This document shows positions 43,137 through 51,660 of a stretch of DNA of 64,000 bases, piece after piece (position 1 is the stretch's first letter; each line of letters begins with the position of its first letter). The notes under the pieces were generated by a model. That model was not told the DNA's origin. It made no database searches and was given only the letters and a program-made list of their open reading frames with translations. Location: the NCBI RefSeq assembly GCF_900129935.1, contig NZ_FQXJ01000007.1:124001-188000 (forward strand), written 5' to 3'. Source of the stretch: Desulfosporosinus lacus DSM 15449. Lineage in GTDB: Bacteria; Bacillota; Desulfitobacteriia; Desulfitobacteriales; Desulfitobacteriaceae. Both the position numbers and the translations under genes were made by a program.

Positions 43137-44015
43137 CTACCAGGCAGATTTTAGTAAACCAGAAGGTCGTAGGATAAGGAGAACACCCGCTATAATATAA
43201 GGAATTATAATAGCAACTCCAGGGATAAATAATATCCCAAAGGCCTCCCCAACTCCCATAATAATTGAACTAATGAGTGCGCCCCATATATTGCCCAGGC
43301 CACCTACTACCACTATTAAGAAGGCATAAATGATAATACTGGCATCCATACCCATGGAGATGGTGGTTGTTGGAGCAATTAAAGCTCCTCCCAGGCCGGC
43401 AAGCCACCCACCTAGCGCAAAAACCATAGCAAATACCTTGGTACTGTTAATACCTAAGACATCCACCATTTCGCGGTCCGTAGCTGTTGCACGACAAATC
43501 TTACCTAGATTAGTTTTGGATAAGAAGAACCATAAACCGAGTGCAACAACAGGTCCGACAACCAGCAAGAAAGCATTATACCAGGGAAGAGAAGCCCCCC
43601 ATAGATTAAAGGAACCCCTTAAAGCTTCAGGAATATGCATAGATTTATATTCTGTTCCCCAAATTATTTTGACCAGATCCCCCGCGATAAGCACAAGCGA
43701 ATAAGTCAATAGCATCTGTATTAAATGATCCCTGTTATAGATAAATCTGAGCAACCCGCGTTCGATCACCAAACTAATGAACATGACTGCGATAGGGGCA
43801 ACCAGCAGGGCTAACCAAAAGCCATAAGGACCTTGTCCAAATAGAGTTGAGACTGAATAAGCAATAAATGCACCTACCATATAAAGTGCACCGTGAGCAA
43901 AATTAGTAATTCTTAGGACCCCAAAGATGAGAGTGAGTCCTGCAGAAACAATAAAGAAAATCATTCCGCGACTTAGTCCAATGAAAAACTGACTAGCGAG
44001 TGTAGCAAAATCCAT
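43137..44015 (-). CDS. livH: Branched-chain amino acid ABC transporter permease LivH
   Basis: This 292-residue permease has about eight membrane segments. GLTLIFGVLRITNFAHGALYMVGAFIAY (residues 26-53) and the loop CRATATDREMVDVLGINSTKV are the LivH hallmarks. First membrane gene of the set; a hairpin separates it from livJ upstream. GGGGGAG precedes the ATG. Confidence 0.92.
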   Translation of the reverse strand: MDFATLASQFFIGLSRGMIFFIVSAGLTLIFGVLRITNFAHGALYMVGAFIAYSVSTLFGQGPYGFWLALLVAPIAVMFISLVIERGLLRFIYNRDHLIQMLLTYSLVLIAGDLVKIIWGTEYKSMHIPEALRGSFNLWGASLPWYNAFLLVVGPVVALGLWFFLSKTNLGKICRATATDREMVDVLGINSTKVFAMVFALGGWLAGLGGALIAPTTTISMGMDASIIIYAFLIVVVGGLGNIWGALISSIIMGVGEAFGILFIPGVAIIIPYIIAGVLLILRPSGLLKSAW

Positions 44016-44048
44016 GGGTTAATCTCCCCCGTCATTAATGATTGCATA

Positions 44049-44078
44049 AATGGGCGGTACCTAGCAGCACCGCCCATT
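44049..44078 (-). terminator. Hairpin between livJ and livH (attenuator or processing site)
   Basis: AATGGGCGGT / ACCGCCCATT, 10-bp perfect stem with a 10-base loop, followed on the minus strand by TATGCAATC rather than a T-run. It probably stabilises or partly terminates the livJ message so that the binding protein outnumbers the membrane complex. Confidence 0.65.
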
Positions 44079-44114
44079 ATTTATCCCGTTATTTCTTAAT
44101 TAACAAACCTCATA

Positions 44115-45350
44115 CTATTTTGACCGAGCCTTAAGGATTTGGTCAACAGAGGGCATAATTTCCTCGGAATTTAAGCTGTGAAGGTCACTGCCTGTAAAGA
44201 CGCCATTAACGTTGGCAACTACACCATAGGACATGGGAATAGCCACCTGATGATCCTCTTTTCGCAGGGTTGCTTTGCCGACAGGGGTATCAATCGTTAA
44301 TCCTTCCATAGCGTCAATGATCTTTTCTTTATCTGTACTTCCGGCTTTAGCAATCGCTTCACCAAGGAACTTGCCGCCCATGTAACCATATAAGGCAAAT
44401 GCAGCGGGTTCACGATTATATTCCTTCTTAAACGCTTCAGCAAAGGCCTTGTTTTCTGGTGTGTCCGGATAATTATACAGATAAGGATTAGTACCCATGA
44501 CACCCTCTGGAGCTTGGTCTCCCAAGGGTCTCAGAGTGGAAGGATCGTAGCTGGTGTGTGCCCAGACTGGGATTTCCTTATTTAGCCCGGTTGCTTTGAC
44601 TGCTTTCATAAAGGCTACCATATCTGCTCCCCCAGTACCAACTACTAGCACATCAGGTTTTGCGCTGCGGATAGCGTTAATATACGGAGTGAAGTCTGTT
44701 TCTCCAACGCGCCACCAAGATTCATCCATTTTCTGAACATCGGGTTTAAGTGTTGTCAAATTGGACCATAGGTTATTGATCAAAGAGTGACCATATTCAT
44801 AATCACTTCCGGCTAACCAAACCTTTTTATAGGACGATTTGGAGAGTTGGGCGGCACCTGCTTTTCCTATGATCGCAGTATTTGGCAAAGTGCTAAATAC
44901 ATAACGATGTCCAGCTTCACCCGTGATTTTTTCACTCATTCCACCCCATACGATGAAGGGTACTTTGCTCTCTTTAGCATATTGTGAAACAGCTAGTGAG
45001 CCTGCACTATTCGTAGTTCCTGCCAGAAAGTCGACTTGTTCGCGCATTACGAGTTCTTTAGCCCAGCTTGTTGATTTATCCGGCTTGAATTCGTCGTCAC
45101 GAGTAACAAATTCGATCTTTGGACCACCTTTATCGGCAAATTCTTTGACAGCTAATTTAAAACCGTCTAAAGAGTCACTGGCATATACAGCTGCACCGCC
45201 AGTATAAGTATCAATAATTCCAACTTTAACTGGTTTATCTTCTGTCTTAGCGGGTGAATTACTTCCACAACCTGAAGACATTAATGCTGTAATTAACAGC
45301 ATGGACCCTAAGCGAATAAGTGATTTTTTCTTACCTACCATTCTAACCAT
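44115..45350 (-). CDS. livJ: Amino acid ABC transporter substrate-binding lipoprotein, LivJ/LivK type
   Basis: This 411-residue lipoprotein (lipobox TALMSSGC) has a Peripla_BP_6 domain: VKVGIIDTYTGGAAVYASDSLDGFKLAVKEF, FLAGTTNSAGSLAVSQYAKE, GEAGHRYVFSTLPN and FALYGYMGGKFLGEAI. It captures amino acids (leucine/isoleucine/valine or related compounds) for the LivHMGF complex downstream. GAGGGG lies 8 bases before the first ATG. A promoter at 45535-45563 lies about 185 bases upstream. Confidence 0.9.
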   Translation of the reverse strand: MVRMVGKKKSLIRLGSMLLITALMSSGCGSNSPAKTEDKPVKVGIIDTYTGGAAVYASDSLDGFKLAVKEFADKGGPKIEFVTRDDEFKPDKSTSWAKELVMREQVDFLAGTTNSAGSLAVSQYAKESKVPFIVWGGMSEKITGEAGHRYVFSTLPNTAIIGKAGAAQLSKSSYKKVWLAGSDYEYGHSLINNLWSNLTTLKPDVQKMDESWWRVGETDFTPYINAIRSAKPDVLVVGTGGADMVAFMKAVKATGLNKEIPVWAHTSYDPSTLRPLGDQAPEGVMGTNPYLYNYPDTPENKAFAEAFKKEYNREPAAFALYGYMGGKFLGEAIAKAGSTDKEKIIDAMEGLTIDTPVGKATLRKEDHQVAIPMSYGVVANVNGVFTGSDLHSLNSEEIMPSVDQILKARSK

Positions 45351-45534
45351 TCTGTTTTCCCCTCAATCTTTATTTTTTGTGTAAATAATGAGTACAGATC
45401 TTCTCTTTTTCTGAACTTTTCCTAGTTTATAAAAATGATTTTTCCGTCCTACCATACTTCCTTTCACTTAGGTTCTTCCTTTGAGCTTCATTTGCGATAG
45501 TTTATTTGAGAGAGACGTAAAAGAATATGTATGA

Positions 45535-45563
45535 ATTATAACAGGTGAGTGTAGAACAGACAA
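45535..45563 (-). promoter_or_regulatory. Promoter of the liv operon
   Basis: On the minus strand TTGTCT, 17 bases, then a perfect TATAAT. The transcript would start at about 45528, leaving a leader of about 178 bases before livJ in which I see no known riboswitch. Confidence 0.8.
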
Positions 45564-45637
45564 TACTTAATTTAATGTGTATTAAAACACTCTAATGGAT
45601 AAAGTATCGGCATTTTCTTGCATCAGAAATCCAATTT

Positions 45638-46444
45638 TTAGTAGAGATTTTCTCTGCGTTGCTTCCAAACTGGCAGTGCCTCCCTAACTTCTTCAATCTG
45701 AGTAAAATCAAGATCAACTATCAGAACTCCCGGCTTTTCGTCCAACTGTGCAAGTATTTGGCCCCAAGGATTGACGGCTATGGAATGGCCGTAGGCAACA
45801 TAGGAAGCCTGGAAATTGCGGGCGGGAGAAGTACCCAGCATAAAGATCTGGTTATCTAGAGCACGGCTTCGGAATAATAATTCCCAGTGAGCCGGACCGG
45901 TGGTCATGTTAAAAGCAGCAGGAACAATGACAAGGAGTGCCCCTTCTTTAGCCATTTTTCTAGTTAATTCAGGAAAGCGGATATCATAGCATATTTCCAC
46001 ACCGAATTTACCCCACGGTGTTTGAAATATTGTAGTGGTATTTCCCGCAGACAGTACTTGTGACTCCGTAAACTCAATCCCATTCTTGACACATACATCG
46101 AATAGGTGTGCCTTGCGATGCTTGGCAATAATCTCACCCTTTGGATCAAATACAATGCTCGTATTGTAAAGGAGTTCACCGACCAATTCTGGAATAGATC
46201 CGCCAATGAGGAAAAGACCGTGGGTGCGAGCCAGGGCAGAGAGGTGGTTCACAGTTTCTCCAGAGGGTATATTTTCAGCATAGTTCCTAAAGCAATGGAT
46301 ATCGTACGGGCAATTGAACATTTCTGGCAAGACTGCCAATTGTGCCCCGGCAGATGCAGCCTCCTGCACCATGCTTGCAGCTTGGTTAAGATTTTCATGT
46401 TTATCGGCTTTAACAGGGAGTTGGCATAATGCGATCTTTAGCAT
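45638..46444 (-). CDS. Carbon-nitrogen hydrolase, omega-amidase (Nit2)-like
   Basis: This 268-residue nitrilase-superfamily enzyme has the catalytic triad Glu in VLPEMFNCPY, Lys in HRKAHLFDV and Cys in GVEICYDIRFPEL. The LFDV and FPEL contexts match Nit2/omega-amidases, which hydrolyse 2-oxoglutaramate or 2-oxosuccinamate made by glutamine or asparagine transaminases. An aminotransferase and a 2-hydroxyacid dehydrogenase lie just upstream on the same strand, consistent with amino-acid breakdown. GGAGGCGCAC precedes the ATG. Confidence 0.85.
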   Translation of the reverse strand: MLKIALCQLPVKADKHENLNQAASMVQEAASAGAQLAVLPEMFNCPYDIHCFRNYAENIPSGETVNHLSALARTHGLFLIGGSIPELVGELLYNTSIVFDPKGEIIAKHRKAHLFDVCVKNGIEFTESQVLSAGNTTTIFQTPWGKFGVEICYDIRFPELTRKMAKEGALLVIVPAAFNMTTGPAHWELLFRSRALDNQIFMLGTSPARNFQASYVAYGHSIAVNPWGQILAQLDEKPGVLIVDLDFTQIEEVREALPVWKQRRENLY

Positions 46445-46662
46445 GTATGAGTGCGCCTCCTTAGTCCTAGAATGGTTATCGATAATTGGAATTTTAACTT
46501 TATCTAGTGTATATTATGACCTCGTCTTTCAATCCAAAACATTAAGTTAATATTTACCCTGAAGTCAGTGTTGAGGGCTTGTAAAGCGTATAGGATAAAA
46601 TGAATGAAAACTGAAATTTATGTGATACTAACAATAAAATAAACTAACAGGAGGATATAACA

Positions 46663-46890
46663 ATGAAAAATGTAACTATGTTTTCCAACAATACCTGACC
46701 ATATTGCACAGTAGCGAAGAAGTTTCTTTCGCAGAACAATATTCCTTTTGAGGAGAAGAATATCAGTACTGATCAGGAAGCTTTAAAAGAGTTGCAAAGT
46801 AGGAACATTAATAGTGTTCCGACTTTCTTGGTGGGGGATGAAACTGTTGTAGGTTTTAACAAGGAAAAGATACTTGCCCTTTTACATTGA
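46663..46890 (+). CDS. Glutaredoxin-like selenoprotein (UGA-decoded Sec in UPYC)
   Basis: This 75-codon gene has GGAGG 8 bases before the ATG. It reads MKNVTMFSNNT, then TGA (46696-46698), then PYCTVAKKFLSQNN and a complete glutaredoxin/NrdH-like fold with SVPTFLVGDETVVGFNKEKI, ending at TGA 46888-46890. The in-frame TGA falls exactly where the first Cys of the CPYC redox motif belongs, so it most likely encodes selenocysteine (U-P-Y-C). A SECIS-like hairpin follows within 15 bases and a good terminator ends the gene. Sec-containing glutaredoxins are known from clostridia. The alternative is a nonsense mutation, less likely given the intact remainder. Confidence 0.85.
46714..46732 (+). promoter_or_regulatory. 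Putative bacterial SECIS hairpin
   Basis: GCGAAGA and TCTTTCGC can pair with a bulged T and loop AGTT, 15 bases downstream of the UGA, inside the coding region. A G and U in the small apical loop at roughly 22-24 bases from the UGA and a bulged U are the features SelB recognises in the E. coli fdhF SECIS. Found by eye, not folded by program. Confidence 0.6.
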
Positions 46891-46906
46891 ACTCTCGTTG
46901 GTAGGA

Positions 46907-46942
46907 AAAACCGCTGGGTACTTATAAAGCCCAGCGGTTTTT
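46907..46942 (+). terminator. Terminator of the glutaredoxin gene
   Basis: AAAACCGCTGGG / CCCAGCGGTTTT, 12-bp perfect stem with an 11-base loop and T-run on either strand; it also serves the convergent aminotransferase gene. Confidence 0.93.
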
Positions 46943-46971
46943 AATTAAAAATTTGAAGTAGGTAATTTTGA

Positions 46972-48147
46972 CTATCTGATTTTAAGTAACGAAGTTTCAA
47001 TACGTTCTAGAGCCTTCTCGATATTCGCTACCGAGTTTGCATAGGAGAAACGGAGATATCCTTCACCGTATGATCCAAAGGCGGTGCCCCCCAGACAAGC
47101 AACTCCTGCATCGTACAAGAGGTGATCAGCTATTTCTTTTGTGTCTTTACCGAAGGATTTGAAATTAGGAAATACGTAAAATGACCCCTCAGGCAATAGA
47201 CAGCTCACTCCGGAAATTGAGTTTAAGCCATTAACCATAATGTCACGGCGCCTCTTAAACTCCGCTACCATATTTTCGACTTCATTTTGTGGTCCCGTGA
47301 GTGCTTCCTTTCCAGCCATTTGAGTAAATGCTGAAGTACAGGAATTAGAATTGACCATAAGTTGAGCAATTCGAGCCGCAATTTCAGGGTGCATAACCCC
47401 GTAACCCAATCTCCAACCCGTCATGGCATAGGTTTTCGAAAACCCGTCTAAGATAATGGTCCAATCCTTCATACCTGGCAACGAGGCAATAGAAAGAAGG
47501 GGAGTGTCACTATACACGATTCGATCGTATATCTCATCGGAAAGAACAAGTATATCTTTTCCCCTCACCAGGTCTGCAATCGCTTTAATGTCATCACTTG
47601 TAAGAACACCACCGGTAGGATTTCCTGGGGAATTAATAATGAGCATTTTAGTTTTTGGTGTAATTAACCGGGCTAGTTCATTAACATCCAATCGAAACTG
47701 ATTTTCTTCTCGCAAAGGGATTGGGACAGGTGTTCCACCCACAAACCGAATTACGGATTCATATATCGGAAAGCCGGGATTCGGATAAATTACTTCATCG
47801 CCGGGATTCACAGTCGCCATGATGGAAAAAAACATAATCGGTTTTCCGCCTGGGACGATAACTACATCCTCAGCAGAGGCATCAACTTTTTTATGATTGC
47901 GAATGTATCCAGCTATTGTTTCTCTGACTTCTGGGATGCCGGGAGCGGGAGTATAGTGTGTATATCCGCTGGTTAGGGCAAGGCAGGCGGCATCAATAAT
48001 ATTTTTAGGGGTGTCAAAATCGGGTTCGCCAATTTCTAGATGGACGACATCTTTACCTTGAGCTTCTAACTTTTTAGCTTTTGCCAAAACTTCAAAAGCA
48101 GTTTCTGTACCAAGCAAAGACATTCTATCTGCAAATACTTTTTTCAT
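46972..48147 (-). CDS. PLP-dependent aminotransferase (aspartate aminotransferase family)
   Basis: This 391-residue class I aminotransferase has LEIGEPDFDTP, YTHYTPAPGIPEVRE, INSPGNPTGG, LSDEIYDRIVY, the Schiff-base lysine in LDGFSKTYAMTGWRLGYG and a carboxylate-binding Arg in GYLRFSYANS. Substrates of this subgroup range from aspartate to alanine and aromatic amino acids. The ATG at 48147 with GGGAAGTGG upstream is used; TTG at 48171 is possible. It is followed 12 bases upstream-side by the hydroxyacid dehydrogenase gene, forming a two-gene unit that could turn an amino acid into a 2-hydroxyacid. Confidence 0.87.
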   Translation of the reverse strand: MKKVFADRMSLLGTETAFEVLAKAKKLEAQGKDVVHLEIGEPDFDTPKNIIDAACLALTSGYTHYTPAPGIPEVRETIAGYIRNHKKVDASAEDVVIVPGGKPIMFFSIMATVNPGDEVIYPNPGFPIYESVIRFVGGTPVPIPLREENQFRLDVNELARLITPKTKMLIINSPGNPTGGVLTSDDIKAIADLVRGKDILVLSDEIYDRIVYSDTPLLSIASLPGMKDWTIILDGFSKTYAMTGWRLGYGVMHPEIAARIAQLMVNSNSCTSAFTQMAGKEALTGPQNEVENMVAEFKRRRDIMVNGLNSISGVSCLLPEGSFYVFPNFKSFGKDTKEIADHLLYDAGVACLGGTAFGSYGEGYLRFSYANSVANIEKALERIETSLLKIR

Positions 48148-48183
48148 TTGAAACACCACTTCCCATCTCAATTTAGTTGAATT

Positions 48184-49161
48184 TTATTTTTTGAATACTT
48201 CTGGGTTTAAACAATTCGGGGGAAGTTCCCCTCTCATGGCCGCTAAAATATTGGTCACAGCGATGATCCCCATTTTGGTGCGGGTATCGATTGTGGCACT
48301 GGCAATATGAGGGCAAACGATAGCGTTGTCCAGCTCCAATAGTCCTTCAGCAAACTCAGGCTCAAATTCGTACACATCAAGACCCGCTCCCCATATTTCC
48401 CCGGATTGCAGAGCCTTTACCAGTGCGGATTCATCCACTACTGGACCGCGGGAGGTATTTATTAAAATTGCAGTATTTTTCATTAGTTTAAACTCTTTTG
48501 TACTCATTAAATGAAAGGTCTCTGGGACAAGTGGAGTATGAATGGAAACAAAATCGGATTCTTTAAGAAGAGTTTCCAGACTGACGTATTGACCCTCGGT
48601 TTCTTTTTCGAATTCCGGATTAGCTGCAACGTCTGAATAGAGTACTTTCATATCAAAGGCTTTTGCCCTTTTAGCAAAAGACATGCCAATTCTTCCAGCA
48701 CCAATTACCCCAACGGTTTTGTTCATTACGTCCTGCCCTAAAAAAAGCATTGGACCCCAACCTTTATATTTTCCCATTCTGGAGTACTTATCTGATTCTA
48801 CGACTCTTCGCGCCATAGAAAACAATAAAGCCCAAGCCATTTCTGCTGTTGTATCAGTAAGAACCCCCGGTGTGTTAGAGACCATAATGCATCTTTCAGT
48901 AGCGGAGGGGATGTCTATATTGTTGTAACCTACAGCATAGTTTGCAAAAATTTTGGCCCCTTTTGCGGCATCCATCACCTCTGCATCAATAGGGTCAGTA
49001 AGCAAACTTAAGATAGCATCTCTTCCTTTAACCTTTTCTAATAAAACGGATTTTTCTAAAACATGGCCCGTTCGATTAACCTCCATGTCGCAATACTCTT
49101 CGAGCATATCGAGGGCCGGTTTAGGAATCTCATTGGTGACATAAACGTTCCATCTACTCAT
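48184..49161 (-). CDS. D-2-hydroxyacid dehydrogenase (glyoxylate/hydroxypyruvate reductase type)
   Basis: This 325-residue NAD(P)-dependent dehydrogenase has a Rossmann motif VIGAGRIGMSFAKRAKAFDM at about 150-170, the substrate Arg in INTSRGPVVDESAL, the Glu in GLDVYEFEPEF and the catalytic His in CPHIASATIDTR. It reduces a 2-oxoacid to the D-2-hydroxyacid. TTGGAGG lies before the ATG. First gene of a unit with the aminotransferase, so the 2-oxoacid may come from transamination. Confidence 0.9.
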   Translation of the reverse strand: MSRWNVYVTNEIPKPALDMLEEYCDMEVNRTGHVLEKSVLLEKVKGRDAILSLLTDPIDAEVMDAAKGAKIFANYAVGYNNIDIPSATERCIMVSNTPGVLTDTTAEMAWALLFSMARRVVESDKYSRMGKYKGWGPMLFLGQDVMNKTVGVIGAGRIGMSFAKRAKAFDMKVLYSDVAANPEFEKETEGQYVSLETLLKESDFVSIHTPLVPETFHLMSTKEFKLMKNTAILINTSRGPVVDESALVKALQSGEIWGAGLDVYEFEPEFAEGLLELDNAIVCPHIASATIDTRTKMGIIAVTNILAAMRGELPPNCLNPEVFKK

Positions 49162-49424
49162 GTCTAACCTCCAATTATATAGTCTAGTAGATTCTATACG
49201 AGTAGTAATCCCAAATGCAAGAGGTATTATGAATTTATTACGAAATTTATCGTATCATCTATGAAATTTCGCATCTTCTTTAAGAAGGTCTGTTAAAAGT
49301 GAGTGAAAAATATTTGTTTTCAGAAAAAGATAGTTAGTCACATTATTTACTATTATAAAGTTAAATTTCTAATAGTAAATAATGATATAATTATCTAGTT
49401 ACTGTGTTTTGAGGAGAGTTGCAC

Positions 49425-51365
49425 TTGGATAATAATAGTTTATTTACTGTAATTTCATTACTCGCTTTATTATTCTATATATTAGTTCGTTTGATATCTA
49501 ATTTTCGTCACAAAAATGAAGAACTTCAAGCATATATACAACAAGTAACAGCGACTCAAGAAGAACTAAGATTGCAATATAATCAGAACGTTGAAAATGA
49601 AAAGAAGTTAATTATAAGTGAAGAAAAATTTAGAACTATGTTTGAGCAAGCGCCTTTAGGGATTGCTTTAAGTGATACATTAACAGGAAAGCTATATCAG
49701 ATAAATCCAAAGTTTGCTGAGATCGTTGGCAGGGAAATAGAAGAAACCGTCGGTATTGACTGGATGTCCATCACTCATCCCGATGATGTTCAAGGAAATT
49801 TGAAGAATTCAGTTTTAGTTAATGACAAGAAGATAAAGGGCTTCAATATGAGTAAACGATATATTAAGCCCGATGGTTCTGTAGTTTGGGCTAAGATAAC
49901 TGTTGCCACCTTGAATCTGGAGTATGAAGGCAGTATAAGTGAAATATGTATGGTAGAAGATATAACCGAACAAAAATTGAATGAGGATGCCTTAAAATCC
50001 AGTGAATATACTTTTCGCAGGTTATTTGAGGGTTCATCCGATGCAATATTATTATTAGAGAATTATAAAGTTATTGATTGTAATCCAGCAGCAATTGAGT
50101 TTTTGGGCTATGATTCAAAGGGTAAAATTGTGGGTAAAACGACGTGGGAGCTTTCACCTGAAAGGCAACCCGATGGAATCTCTTCAATGGAAAAAGCAAT
50201 GGATATTAATAAATATGCTCAAAATAATGGTAAATACAAATTTGAATGGTGGCTTAGAAAGGAAAATGGCATTGAATTTCCAGTTGAGATAATGTTAACT
50301 CCGATATTGCTTAATGGTAAACAAGTTTCACATGCAATCTGGAGAGATGTTAGTGAACGCAAACTATTAGAACAAAAACTGGAATACTTAAGCTATAAGG
50401 ATGTATTAACAGGCCTATATAATAGACGGTTTTTTGAAGAGGAATTAAAGCGCCTAAATGTACAGAGAAATTTACCTTTAACTATTGTTATGGCAGATGT
50501 TAATGGCTTAAAGCTTATTAATGATTCCTTTGGTCATGCCATGGGGGATGAGCTTCTTAAGAAGGTAGGTCAGGTAATCGTCAGAGGGTGCCGAGGGGAC
50601 GATATTATCGCTAGACTTGGCGGGGATGAATTTGTCATACTGCTCCCCAAGACAGACACTAATGAAACAGAACAAATTGTTAAGCGTATTAAAGAAAACG
50701 CCTTAAAAGAAACAATAGGTTCCATTGAGATCTCTATTTCTTTTGGCTGGGAAACAAAAATTGACAGAGAAGAAGATATCCGGGAAATCCTTAAAAAGGC
50801 TGAAGATTATATGTATAAGAGAAAATTATATGAAAGCCCAAGTATGAGGGGGAAAACGATCAATGCTATCATTAGAACCCTTCACGAGAAAAATAAGCGA
50901 GAAGAACAACATTCGCATAGAGTATCTGCTTTATGTGAATGTATGGGGAAAGCTTTAGGATTACCTGAAGGAGAAGTCGAAGAACTAAAGACCGTTGGTT
51001 TACTTCATGATATCGGGAAAGTAGCAATAGAAGAAACAACACTTAATAAGACAGGTGCGCTAACAGAGGATGAATGGCAAGATATAAAGCGTCATCCTGA
51101 AATCGGCTACAGAATACTCAGTACCGTTAATGATATGGCAGAAATAGCGGAATACATTTTATACCATCATGAAAGATGGAATGGACATGGGTATCCTAGA
51201 GGTTTAAAGGGAGAAGAGATACCTTTCCAATCAAGGATCATAGCTATAGTTGACGCGTTCGATGCCATGACCAGCGAACGAAGTTATCGCAGTGCGTTGC
51301 CTGAAGAGGTTGCCATTGAAGAATTGCTGAAAAACTCTGGCATTCAGTTGATCCTGAAGTGGTAA
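49425..51365 (+). CDS. Membrane PAS-PAS-GGDEF-HD-GYP cyclic-di-GMP protein with C-terminal frameshift
   Basis: This is a protein of about 646 residues. It has one N-terminal membrane helix (LFTVISLLALLFYILVRLI), a short coiled coil, two PAS domains (about 68-195 and 205-320), a GGDEF domain (DVLTGLYNRRFFEEEL; intact RLGGDEFVILL at about 405) and an HD-GYP domain (HSHRVSAL, LLHDIGK, HHERWNGHGYP). It may both make and break c-di-GMP. After NSGIQ the frame ends LILKW; one extra base would restore a typical ending (DPEVVRVFVEKVLQ, stop at 51394), so a one-base deletion has replaced the last ~14 residues. TTG start with GAGGAGAG upstream. Confidence 0.85.
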   Translation: MDNNSLFTVISLLALLFYILVRLISNFRHKNEELQAYIQQVTATQEELRLQYNQNVENEKKLIISEEKFRTMFEQAPLGIALSDTLTGKLYQINPKFAEIVGREIEETVGIDWMSITHPDDVQGNLKNSVLVNDKKIKGFNMSKRYIKPDGSVVWAKITVATLNLEYEGSISEICMVEDITEQKLNEDALKSSEYTFRRLFEGSSDAILLLENYKVIDCNPAAIEFLGYDSKGKIVGKTTWELSPERQPDGISSMEKAMDINKYAQNNGKYKFEWWLRKENGIEFPVEIMLTPILLNGKQVSHAIWRDVSERKLLEQKLEYLSYKDVLTGLYNRRFFEEELKRLNVQRNLPLTIVMADVNGLKLINDSFGHAMGDELLKKVGQVIVRGCRGDDIIARLGGDEFVILLPKTDTNETEQIVKRIKENALKETIGSIEISISFGWETKIDREEDIREILKKAEDYMYKRKLYESPSMRGKTINAIIRTLHEKNKREEQHSHRVSALCECMGKALGLPEGEVEELKTVGLLHDIGKVAIEETTLNKTGALTEDEWQDIKRHPEIGYRILSTVNDMAEIAEYILYHHERWNGHGYPRGLKGEEIPFQSRIIAIVDAFDAMTSERSYRSALPEEVAIEELLKNSGIQLILKW

Positions 51366-51422
51366 GGGTATTTGTGGAAAAGGTATTGCAGTGACTACGG
51401 GTGTTTGATAAATGCTCAATAT

Positions 51423-51458
51423 CAAGGCTGGAAGCGTTATTGCTTCCAGCCTTGTTTT
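51423..51458 (+). terminator. Terminator after the GGDEF/HD-GYP gene
   Basis: CAAGGCTGGAAGC / GCTTCCAGCCTTG, 13-bp perfect stem, loop GTTATT, followed by TTTTG. Shares its stem with the hairpin at 14106-14133. Confidence 0.9.
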
Positions 51459-51660
51459 GAGTACGTTGAAAATAAGACAATGATAAGATTTTCAACGTTA
51501 GGAGGGATTTGCGCTAAGAAGTGGAAGATATTTGTTAAGTACACTTACAGCAGTCTTTTCGAAAAGAAGGCATTCTGAAGGATAATTGCGGAATGTCAGC
51601 TTAGGTTGTTTTAATTACATAACTGGCAAACACAAATTATTAAATAGCAAGGAGATCAAA

